Assembly (NCBI GenBank): GCA_937944245.1
Contig: CALDYY010000034.1
Span: forward strand, 1 to 64,000
From: an uncultured Saprospiraceae bacterium
GTDB taxonomy: Bacteria; Bacteroidota; Bacteroidia; Chitinophagales; Saprospiraceae
DNA: 64,000 bases
Reading direction: 5' to 3'
Shown: positions 9,272-16,850 of the stretch, in pieces
Layout: every line of letters starts with the position of its first letter
How positions within the stretch are numbered: the first letter of the stretch is position 1
Made by a program: the position numbers and the translations under genes
The notes under the pieces: model-generated
What the model was told of the DNA's origin: nothing
Seen by the model: the letters and a program-made list of their open reading frames with translations, nothing else
Databases searched by the model: none

Positions 9272-10369
9272 CTATGCCAATGATTGCTCTAAGATACGCA
9301 CTGGTTGAATCCAATTAAAGGTATCTTCAATTTCACCGGAACGAATTTTTTCTATTGTTGATTTCGTAAAGGTTGCAATTTTGGCATTTTCTACATCAGG
9401 CAATACCAACTTTTGCTCTCCAATGATAATGGTATGAACGGGCGAGACAACCGCAGCCGTACCTGAACCGAAACATTCTTGCAATGTACCCTTTTGATGT
9501 GCATCTAAGATGTCATCTATGGTAACATGTTGCTCTAGCACTTCAATACCTTTATCTTTCAAAAGTGTAATAATACTATCTCTGGTTATACCTTTTAAGA
9601 TGGCACCATCTGTTTTCGGTGTAATCACTTTTCCATCAATGACAAAAAAGATATTCATGGTGCCTACTTCTTGCACTTGTTTAAAATCGGGTGCAGCTAA
9701 CCACATCACTTGGTCATAACCCTTTTCTTGTGCCAATTTAGCAGGAAGTAAAGACGCTGCATAATTGCCTGCCGCTTTAGCTTCGCCTACGCCACCATTC
9801 ACAGCACGCACATAGTGCTGCTCCGCATACAGACTAACGGGTTTAGAGTAGTAAGCGCCAACAGGACAAGTAAAAATGATAAATTTATAGGTTTCCGATG
9901 GACGTACCCCCAAAAATTCATCCGTAGCAATCATAAAGGGACGGATGTACAATGCACTATTTTCTGTGGTGGGTATCCAGTTATGGTCAATCCCAATAAG
10001 CTGATGCAAGCCTTCCAAGAATAAATCTTCGGGTATGGTTGGCATACATAGGCGCTGTGCAGAAGCATTGATGCGCTTAGCGTGCATTTCAGGTCGGAAA
10101 AAAACAGGTTCGCCTTGTTTGTTTTTAAAGGCTTTCATACCTTCAAAAATAGCTTGCCCATAGTGCAGCACCATAGAAGCAGGGTGCATGGCAATAGGTT
10201 CAAAAGGAATAATTCTTGGATTTTGCCAATTGCCATCGCAATAATCTGCCACAAACATATGGTCAGAGAAAATACGCCCAAAAGGAAGATCATTAAAATC
10301 AAGCGATTTGTATTTGGGCTGTTTAACTTTTGTGATAGAGATGTTGTAATTCATTTTTTGCTGTTTCAA
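9272..10369 (-). CDS. ilvE: Branched-chain amino acid aminotransferase (class IV)
   Basis: A 365-residue PLP enzyme that transfers amino groups between glutamate and the keto acids of leucine, isoleucine and valine. Family features: LHYGQAIFEGMKAF, the PLP lysine K198 within GEAKAAGNYAASL, VGTMNIFFV, and GITRDSI followed by ECFGSGTAAVVSPV. Length and sequence fit the BCAT-beta (group IIIa) type. Two starts are possible: the ATG at 10369 (MKQQKMNYN) or the second Met five codons in. The gene is alone, convergent with the upstream hydrolase. Imperfect inverted repeats lie just upstream, but no known leader is recognisable. Confidence 0.95.
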   Translation of the reverse strand: MKQQKMNYNISITKVKQPKYKSLDFNDLPFGRIFSDHMFVADYCDGNWQNPRIIPFEPIAMHPASMVLHYGQAIFEGMKAFKNKQGEPVFFRPEMHAKRINASAQRLCMPTIPEDLFLEGLHQLIGIDHNWIPTTENSALYIRPFMIATDEFLGVRPSETYKFIIFTCPVGAYYSKPVSLYAEQHYVRAVNGGVGEAKAAGNYAASLLPAKLAQEKGYDQVMWLAAPDFKQVQEVGTMNIFFVIDGKVITPKTDGAILKGITRDSIITLLKDKGIEVLEQHVTIDDILDAHQKGTLQECFGSGTAAVVSPVHTIIIGEQKLVLPDVENAKIATFTKSTIEKIRSGEIEDTFNWIQPVRILEQSLA

Positions 10370-10480
10370 TCAATCAAAATTTGATATAGCTTAGATTATT
10401 CAATACCATTCACATGATATTCATTTTATATCAATAAAACAAAAAAATGTTGTTAATTTGTTTGAATAACATTCTGCTTC

Positions 10481-10915
10481 ATGAATAATACGTCTGTACC
10501 GTTTAATGAGTTCTTTAATTTCAAATTATTTATTACACCTGAACCTTTTAAGCTACCAAATGCGCCATATTCTTTAGTAATTGCCATTAGCCCAAAGGCT
10601 AAAGGAGCAATAGAAATGGACACTTTGCAGAAAATAATTGCCGCTATTGGTTATGATTTAGGTAAAGATGTGATTCTACTTGAAAATCAGGTAGTAAGCA
10701 GTATTGGGTTGCATAAGCAATATCAAGTAAAAGCGGTTATCAGTTTTGGTGTTCCTTTATCTAGTCTAGGTATAAACATTGATGCAGAATTATACGAACC
10801 TGTTAAAATTAGGGAAATTAATATATTGAAAGCAGAAGACCTTTCATTAATTACACAGGATAAGAACAAAAAATTGCTACTTTGGAACAGCTTAAAACAG
10901 ATGTTTGGTCTATAA
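10481..10915 (+). CDS. Conserved-looking hypothetical protein, 144 residues
   Basis: I do not recognise this family. It is a soluble protein with no signal or membrane helix. It begins with an aromatic-rich stretch (FNEFFNFKLFITPEPF), has an alternating hydrophobic core (YSLVIAISPKAK, KAVISFGVPLSSLGI) suggesting an alpha/beta fold, and ends in WNSLKQMFGL. That tail resembles the short C-terminal peptides by which small proteins contact replication or secretion partners, but this is only an impression. It precedes the LuxE-like gene by 62 bases on the same strand, so the two may be co-transcribed. Confidence 0.65.
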   Translation: MNNTSVPFNEFFNFKLFITPEPFKLPNAPYSLVIAISPKAKGAIEMDTLQKIIAAIGYDLGKDVILLENQVVSSIGLHKQYQVKAVISFGVPLSSLGINIDAELYEPVKIREINILKAEDLSLITQDKNKKLLLWNSLKQMFGL

Positions 10916-10977
10916 TAATAGCTGAACTAAGTGCTAATTCAACTGTATGATAAAAAACTATTGGCAAGACACTTCTT

Positions 10978-11976
10978 ATGATACAACATCAACCAAGCTA
11001 TGAGGCTATTTTAAATGTTCAATTCCATGAATTTGAGGCACTAGCTTTGCAAATATTTCATTATCAAGCAACTGAAAATAAAGTTTATCGTCAGTATTTG
11101 GATTTGATTCATGTCAATAGCAATAATGTAAATAGAATAAAAGACATTCCTTTTTTACCTATTAGCTTCTTTAAGTATCATACTGTAAGGACTGGAAATT
11201 GGCAACCAGAAACCATTTTTACTAGCAGTGGCACAACAGGACAAACACCTAGCCAACATTATGTGAAATCACTTGATTTTTATCTTCAGAATGCTAGAAT
11301 GGGATTTGAACAATTTTATAAAAAGGTTGAAGACTATTGTATTTTAGCATTATTACCATCTTATTTGGAACGCTCTGGTTCTTCTTTAATTGCTATGGCA
11401 GATGCTTTTATCAAAATATCCAAATATCCTCAAAGTGGTTTTTTTTTAAATGATTATCAACGACTTATAAAGGTATTAAAAGAAAATGAGGCATCAAAAA
11501 TTCCAACTTTATTGCTTGGCGTGAGCTTTGCACTACTTGATTTGGCGGCGGATTATCCTATGGAACTTACATACACTATCGTAATGGAAACTGGCGGAAT
11601 GAAAGGACGCAAGCGTGAACTTGTACGTGAAGAACTGCACGAATTACTAAAAAATGGCTTTCATAGAACGACCATACATTCAGAATATGGAATGACGGAA
11701 CTGCTTTCACAAGCCTATTCCAAAAGCAATGGTATTTTTTATCCTGCCACAACAATGAAAGTGCTTATCAGAGATGCTACTGATCCTTTTGAAATATTAC
11801 CCAATAATAAACATGGAGTTATCAATGTGATAGATTTAGCAAATGTGGATAGTTGTAGTTTTATTGCCACAGAAGATGTTGGACGTGTCTTTGAGGATGG
11901 TAGTTTTGAAGTACTGGGTAGGCTTGACCAAAGTGAATTGAGAGGATGTAATTTAATGATTAGCAGCATATTGTAA
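10978..11976 (+). CDS. LuxE-like acyl-protein synthetase / acyltransferase
   Basis: A 332-residue member of the LuxE/PaaK adenylate-forming superfamily. It shows the nucleotide-binding motif FTSSGTTGQTPS (about residues 80-91), IPFLPISFFK ahead of it, METGGMKGRKREL, and HSEYGMTELLSQAY, the counterpart of the A5 motif of acyl-CoA synthetases. It ends in ATEDVGRVFEDGSFEVLGRLDQSELRGCN. LuxE enzymes activate fatty acids with ATP and pass them to a protein; in Bacteroidota, stand-alone homologues are common and their acceptor is mostly unknown. No lux reductase (LuxC/LuxD) genes are present, so bioluminescence is not implied. The ATG at 10978 fits the family N-terminus. Confidence 0.85.
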   Translation: MIQHQPSYEAILNVQFHEFEALALQIFHYQATENKVYRQYLDLIHVNSNNVNRIKDIPFLPISFFKYHTVRTGNWQPETIFTSSGTTGQTPSQHYVKSLDFYLQNARMGFEQFYKKVEDYCILALLPSYLERSGSSLIAMADAFIKISKYPQSGFFLNDYQRLIKVLKENEASKIPTLLLGVSFALLDLAADYPMELTYTIVMETGGMKGRKRELVREELHELLKNGFHRTTIHSEYGMTELLSQAYSKSNGIFYPATTMKVLIRDATDPFEILPNNKHGVINVIDLANVDSCSFIATEDVGRVFEDGSFEVLGRLDQSELRGCNLMISSIL

Positions 11977-12009
11977 AATAAAGCTAAAAATGGTTAATAT
12001 TTTTTAAAA

Positions 12010-12017
12010 TATGTTTG
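12010..12017 (+). promoter_or_regulatory. TAnnTTTG promoter-like element
   Basis: TATGTTTG matches the -7 consensus. It is followed only by a 31-codon reading frame (ATG 12022, TGA 12114-12116) and then the 3' end of a minus-strand gene, so what it would drive is unclear. Confidence 0.25.
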
Positions 12018-12170
12018 TGTTATGACAAATAAACATCATATATTGGCGTCATCAATTAGAGGTTATGCCTGCCATAGTAAACTAGGGATTTACAAATACT
12101 TAAATAAAGATATTTGAACTCGTAATCGGTTTTTGGGATAGCCTCTCTCTGCATGTGTGGAGGGGGGTTT

Positions 12171-13142
12171 TTATTTTTCAACCAGTTCCAATATCGTTTG
12201 AATGGATATTTTATACATGCAATTAAAATGTCCTTTAGGGCATTGATGATGCCCAATTTTAGAACAAGGTCGGCAAGGGAGTCCTTTAACTTCTATGATA
12301 TGATTATGCGAAATTGGATTTTTATTGTAAGGATACATCCCAAATTCTGGTATGGTATTACCCCAAATAGATATAATTTCCTTACCAAAAGCAGCAGCTA
12401 TGTGCATCATACCTGTATCATGTGTAATGATTTTCTGCGCCTGATTCACTAAAGATGCAGATTGGTTCAAATTGAGTTTACCACAAGTATTTTTTACATG
12501 GTTGCCACTGGAAACTACAATTTCATTGCCAATATGAGCTTCATCTGGGCCACCAACAAGTAATATTGGACTTTTAATATTTTGGCAGATTGCAATAATT
12601 TTTTCTTTAGGCAGTCGCTTGGTCGCATGAGCAGCACCAATAACAAAAGCAATATAATTATCTGATGTAACTTCCCAATCTTGCAATTTTACTTCATCTT
12701 TCTCAGGGATGAAATAATCTAATCCTTGATTATCATGCTTAACGCCAAGCGACTTTACAGCTGCTAAATAACGGTCAACAATATGATATTGAGGTAAAAA
12801 ATTAATTTTTAGGTTAACCATCAACCATTTTTCTAGATTCAACTTGTAAAACGCCAAATATTTACCACTCAACTGCCAACGTATCTGTTGGCTTCTGATG
12901 TTTTTGTGAAGATCAACAATGTAGTTGTATTTTTCCTTTTTTAGTGCAGGCAGTACTTCATTTACTTTTTTTTGAATGGTGTAAACTTTATCTACATGAG
13001 GATTGGATAGTAAGATGTTTTGGAAAGATTGCTTAGTAATGTAGTGAATTTCTGCTTGAAGTTGCTGTTTTAAGCATCGAATAACGGGAGTAGTCAGTAC
13101 AATATCGCCAATAGAAGAAAATCGAATGATGAGTATTTTCAT
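12171..13142 (-). CDS. Glycosyltransferase family 9 (ADP-heptose:LPS heptosyltransferase-like)
   Basis: A 323-residue cytoplasmic GT-B glycosyltransferase, probably adding a heptose or similar sugar to lipopolysaccharide core. The start is the ATG at 13142, which gives the canonical MKILIIRFSSIGDIVLTTPVIR; an upstream Met would add 15 residues of intergenic sequence. Other family features are YIVDLHKNIRS, FVIGAAHATKRLP, LLVGGPDE, THDTGMMHIAAAFGKEIISIWGNT, and a Cys/His-rich C-terminus (CRPCSKIGHHQCPKGHFNC) typical of the Bacteroidota branch. The upstream minus-strand protease gene ends in a terminator only 25 bases before this start, so it is transcribed separately. Confidence 0.92.
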   Translation of the reverse strand: MKILIIRFSSIGDIVLTTPVIRCLKQQLQAEIHYITKQSFQNILLSNPHVDKVYTIQKKVNEVLPALKKEKYNYIVDLHKNIRSQQIRWQLSGKYLAFYKLNLEKWLMVNLKINFLPQYHIVDRYLAAVKSLGVKHDNQGLDYFIPEKDEVKLQDWEVTSDNYIAFVIGAAHATKRLPKEKIIAICQNIKSPILLVGGPDEAHIGNEIVVSSGNHVKNTCGKLNLNQSASLVNQAQKIITHDTGMMHIAAAFGKEIISIWGNTIPEFGMYPYNKNPISHNHIIEVKGLPCRPCSKIGHHQCPKGHFNCMYKISIQTILELVEK

Positions 13143-13166
13143 GTTATCTTTAAAGCCATGTAACAA

Positions 13167-13205
13167 AAGAGACTTGCTAAACTGCACAAATTTAGCAAGT
13201 CTCTT
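13167..13205 (-). terminator. Terminator of the M4 metalloprotease gene
   Basis: A perfect 15-base inverted repeat (arms 13167-13181 and 13191-13205, first bases AAGAGACTTGC) with a 9-base loop, 24 bases after the protease stop codon on the minus strand. Confidence 0.8.
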
Positions 13206-13228
13206 ATTAAAACATAAGGAAATTCATC

Positions 13229-16200
13229 TTAGTATTTGACTACTTTCTTTGTTATTGGTGTTCCTTTTCCCTGAAATTGCAAAAAATAAGTACCAGCAGG
13301 TAGTTCTTCCAGCCTGATTTTTTGCAATTGCTCATTGATAATAGTCCTTTTAATCACCTTACCGAAAACATCCACGATAGATAGTGTAAGATTAGTTGTA
13401 AGATTAGGCAGTTCAATCGTTAGTTCAAATTGCACTAGTGTTGGGTAAACAATTATCTCTTTTTCAGTTATTTGCTCCGTAGAAGTCAGTACGCGGTTAG
13501 CGGTAGCAAACCAAGTGCCTTTGCTACCACCTTGTATAATTCGGCGCATCTGCCCATTTGGCTCAATTCTATTGCTTTTAATTGGCTGCAACGCCAAATA
13601 AACACCTCCAGAAAGGTCATAATCATTAAATAAAACGTTATCGTCTTTGTTAGAATAGCTTGGAAATCCTAAGTCTTGGTTTTCTTTTATTAACTTGATT
13701 TGATTGGTCTCATAGTTATAACCAACAATCCCATAGGTACTATTTCCTCTACTATCCTCAACTAAGTAATCAAACACCATTACACAGGCATCATTTTTTG
13801 ATAAAGATGGATTTCCTATACTTTCACCAACATCTAGTCCTGGAAATAGTGGAAATATTGTGCCATCGCCAAAATTATTCGTTGAATTATCCCATGCTTT
13901 GAGGACGCTAATATCCCAATAGTCAATATTCGTGCCAAAGTTGCTTTTAATAGAATTGAAAGAATCAAAAATTAAAAATTCACCATCGTAGTCCCACTCT
14001 AAGGCATCTGCAAAAAGTACATCGCCAGTGGAAACACCTTGTGCTGTGGTAGGTCGAGTAAGTTCAAAGATAACTCCACGAGAAGTAACTAAATCGAAAA
14101 CGATAATTTCTGCGTCCAATCCATCGCCAGTATTTAAGTCGCCTCTAAGTGCAGCTACTCTTAAGCCGTCTTTTGAAATAGCTACATTCCGCCAAATAGG
14201 TTCATTTTGTAGTACGTCTGTCGTATTCCTGTTAAAGTCAATGAATTTAAGTCGTTTATCACTACTGACGTAAACGACGATATTGCCATTATCAGTAGCA
14301 CTCGGCTTACTTAAAACGCCATCTCTAATTAATGGATTTTGGACTAATTGCCCATTAGGTCTTGCCAGATACAGTGCTGAATTATTTGCATCTGTTAAAA
14401 CGATAAATTCTTCTCCAGGATTAGGGGGTAGATCGCAACCACCAGGACTAGGTGTATTGTCGCCGCCAGTACCTCCGCTACTTACTCGTATGCCTACTGC
14501 ATCAAACGCTTGATTAACAGCATTTACCTCTGGAGAATTAGCTCCATGAAAATCTGTTGCTGCTTGTACAATAGCTAAGCGTGCATCCACAAATCGAGAA
14601 GAACGAGTTAAATAATTGCTCAATGCTCGATAATAAATTTGTTCAGCTTTCTCTTTAGAGGTAGCCGTTGCAATCAAATAAAATGCTCGATTGGGGATTC
14701 CGCTATTAATGTGTACACCGCCGTTATCTTCATTACCAAAATATTGTTCGCTAGTGTTCGCAGGTTGCCAACCATTGTCGCGTAAAGAACGTCCACCGTT
14801 ATTTGGATTTTGCATATCTCTCATTGCACCAGAACGGAAAACGTTTCTTCTGACAATGTCTTCCCCAATTTGCCAATTATTTCGGTCAATCATTACACCA
14901 AAAACATCGGCAAATGATTCATTCAAAGCTCCTGATTCATTGCGATACTCTAAGTTGGCAGTGTGTTGAATAACACCATGCGACATTTCGTGTCCCGCAA
15001 CATCTAAACCCTTGGCTAAAGGCTCGAAAGCGTTCTTGCCGTTACCGTAAAATATGGCTGAGCCATTCCAAAAGGCATTATCGAATCCAGATTTATCATC
15101 ATCTGTAATATTGACAAGTGAAATAATACTTCCTCCTCTGCCATCAATAGAATTTCGGTTGAATGTATTTCTAAAATAATTGTAGGCAACTTCTGCATTG
15201 TAATGCGCCGATATTGCTGTTGGATTATTCCAAATATTGTTTTGCGAAAAATGTTGAACTACCTCAAAATCGTCATTTGCGGGAGAATTATTCTGACCAT
15301 TAATAGTCCAAATAGCACCTATGGGTTCATTAGGCATTTTTGATCTTGTTCGATTGAACATTGTCTTAGCAGCATCTAATAGATAGTAGCCTCCACCAAT
15401 TTCATACGTGTTAATATTTCTAACCACGCCCTTTAAGTCAGTACCTCTAGCTGTTACTGCGCGGTCAAAAGGTTCTTCATCTGTCGGAATATGCTCCTCG
15501 CCATGATGATGTATTTTACAAACTTGGTCAAATTGGTCTAATATTTCTCCAGAATGAGCATCTACGATAATTTTAAAGCGGTGTGCTAAGTTCGGCACAA
15601 ACTCTGCGACCCAAGCTAAATGTACTTCATTGATTTTATTTTCTGTATGATAAATCATTAATGTCAAGTCCAAAGGTTCATGCCCTAATATCTGACGCTC
15701 AAAGGCATTTAACTCTTTTATGTTTGTTTTTTCTGTGATTGATAGTTTTATAATGTCAACTGCTTGCTGTTGATTAATATTGGGTATAACATTTTCTAAT
15801 GTAGGCGTAGGATAAAAATACCCATTGCTAGCGTAAATATCAGCTTTATTAAAATGTACAAACAGTTCACCATTATATACTGGAATATCTTTATAGATTT
15901 GTTGTAACCGAATATGTGTAAATCCTAGCTCATCTTCTTGTGTACTAAATATTTTAAATTCTGACTTAGGTTCGTTTATCTTCAAGACATCTTTCAGTGC
16001 ATCAAGATAAGCAAAGGTATAATCCTCTTTTTTTTGCTTATCTATATGTTTATTGTTTTTGATTTCATTTGGTAAACCATGAATAAAAATAGGCATTCCA
16101 TAATCATTCCTGATAACTTCTATACCGTAAATAGCGTTCGCAACAGATTGATAAAATGAAGCCCACTGTCTTGTAGTGCTGAAGTTTCTATTTCCGGTAG

Positions 16201-16351
16201 GGTAGTGCGGGATGGGTTCGGTAGTTAAGTTAAACTCTTGAGCATTAGAATGTTGTGCTTTATCTTTAAACTGCTCTAAGTAAGGCTTAAATTGTGAGTT
16301 AGCTAGTTGAAAACTAGCAAAAAATAAAATAAATAAAGTAAAAGTTTTCAT
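13229..16351 (-). CDS. Secreted M4 (thermolysin-family) zinc metalloprotease with T9SS sorting domain
   Basis: A 1040-residue exported protease. The start is the ATG at 16351, which gives a clean signal peptide (MKTFTLFILFFASFQLANSQ). Next come an FTP/PepSY propeptide (to about residue 300) and the M4 catalytic domain with zinc motif HEMSH near residue 452 and the downstream glutamate motif NESFADVFG; GGVHINSGIPNRAFYLI carries the second conserved His. After a Ser/Gly linker comes a beta-propeller-like region (about 660-940) with repeats such as VAISKDGLRVAAL. The last ~80 residues are a type A T9SS sorting domain (VYPTLVQFELTIEL, then VDVFGKVI and LPAGTYFLQF), so it should be secreted and probably attached to the cell surface. 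It follows the small lipoprotein gene by 32 bases and is probably co-transcribed with it. Confidence 0.93.
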   Translation of the reverse strand: MKTFTLFILFFASFQLANSQFKPYLEQFKDKAQHSNAQEFNLTTEPIPHYPTGNRNFSTTRQWASFYQSVANAIYGIEVIRNDYGMPIFIHGLPNEIKNNKHIDKQKKEDYTFAYLDALKDVLKINEPKSEFKIFSTQEDELGFTHIRLQQIYKDIPVYNGELFVHFNKADIYASNGYFYPTPTLENVIPNINQQQAVDIIKLSITEKTNIKELNAFERQILGHEPLDLTLMIYHTENKINEVHLAWVAEFVPNLAHRFKIIVDAHSGEILDQFDQVCKIHHHGEEHIPTDEEPFDRAVTARGTDLKGVVRNINTYEIGGGYYLLDAAKTMFNRTRSKMPNEPIGAIWTINGQNNSPANDDFEVVQHFSQNNIWNNPTAISAHYNAEVAYNYFRNTFNRNSIDGRGGSIISLVNITDDDKSGFDNAFWNGSAIFYGNGKNAFEPLAKGLDVAGHEMSHGVIQHTANLEYRNESGALNESFADVFGVMIDRNNWQIGEDIVRRNVFRSGAMRDMQNPNNGGRSLRDNGWQPANTSEQYFGNEDNGGVHINSGIPNRAFYLIATATSKEKAEQIYYRALSNYLTRSSRFVDARLAIVQAATDFHGANSPEVNAVNQAFDAVGIRVSSGGTGGDNTPSPGGCDLPPNPGEEFIVLTDANNSALYLARPNGQLVQNPLIRDGVLSKPSATDNGNIVVYVSSDKRLKFIDFNRNTTDVLQNEPIWRNVAISKDGLRVAALRGDLNTGDGLDAEIIVFDLVTSRGVIFELTRPTTAQGVSTGDVLFADALEWDYDGEFLIFDSFNSIKSNFGTNIDYWDISVLKAWDNSTNNFGDGTIFPLFPGLDVGESIGNPSLSKNDACVMVFDYLVEDSRGNSTYGIVGYNYETNQIKLIKENQDLGFPSYSNKDDNVLFNDYDLSGGVYLALQPIKSNRIEPNGQMRRIIQGGSKGTWFATANRVLTSTEQITEKEIIVYPTLVQFELTIELPNLTTNLTLSIVDVFGKVIKRTIINEQLQKIRLEELPAGTYFLQFQGKGTPITKKVVKY

Positions 16352-16383
16352 TTTTATAACGGTTTTAATGATAAAAAGCTGAA

Positions 16384-16800
16384 TTATTTTTTCACTAATT
16401 GTTGAAGTTCCTGATACCATTGTTTTAGCTCAACAGGAGCTTGAAAATCTGCTGCACCCCATGTCATTTGCCTTTGCTTATCTGCTTCTTTGTAAGTAAT
16501 AAAGTAGTAAACGTTACTTGGGTAGTTTATATTGGCATCGAATAGCGGTGTCGTTTCAGAGCGTTGAAAGTGTTTTTTACACTCCTTTTTATTAATTTTT
16601 CTAACTTCGTTTGTAATTTTTAACAGTGAGTTAGCTTCAAATAACTGACCATTTTCCAATAGAATATAAGAAACAATTTCTCCTGAAAAGCCCCCGCCTT
16701 TGCCAAAGATAAGTTGTTTTTCAGGTAAATTATTAGCAGTATATTTGGTTGATTTGCAGCCTAAAATAGAAAAAAAGAACAGCAAAGAAATGTACTTCAT
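16384..16800 (-). CDS. Small lipoprotein of unknown function
   Basis: A 138-residue protein beginning with a lipoprotein signal whose lipobox is ILGC (cysteine at residue 15). The mature part is mixed alpha/beta with EIVSYILLENGQLFEA, YYFITYKEADKQRQMTWGA and a helical end, PVELKQWYQELQQLVKK. I do not recognise a named family, though similar small lipoproteins occur in Bacteroidota. It lies directly upstream of the M4 protease on the same strand, so an accessory or inhibitor role for that protease is possible but unproven. Confidence 0.72.
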   Translation of the reverse strand: MKYISLLFFFSILGCKSTKYTANNLPEKQLIFGKGGGFSGEIVSYILLENGQLFEANSLLKITNEVRKINKKECKKHFQRSETTPLFDANINYPSNVYYFITYKEADKQRQMTWGAADFQAPVELKQWYQELQQLVKK

Positions 16801-16850
16801 TAATTTTGAGTTTTAGTTGACTAAATATATATAAATGTAGTGTTCTGTAA

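Noticed and set aside
10978-11976. Bioluminescence (lux) locus
   Set aside because: Only a LuxE-like gene is present; luxA, luxB, luxC and luxD are missing, and LuxE homologues are widespread in Bacteroidota.
12140-12175. G-run and T-run (GGAGGGGGGTTTTT) that could be a terminator
   Set aside because: Only a 4-base stem can be drawn; too weak to call, although it may end the LuxE-like transcript.
12056-12256. A 66-codon minus-strand frame overlapping the 3' end of the family 9 glycosyltransferase
   Set aside because: It shares sequence with the true gene in another frame and lacks any motif.
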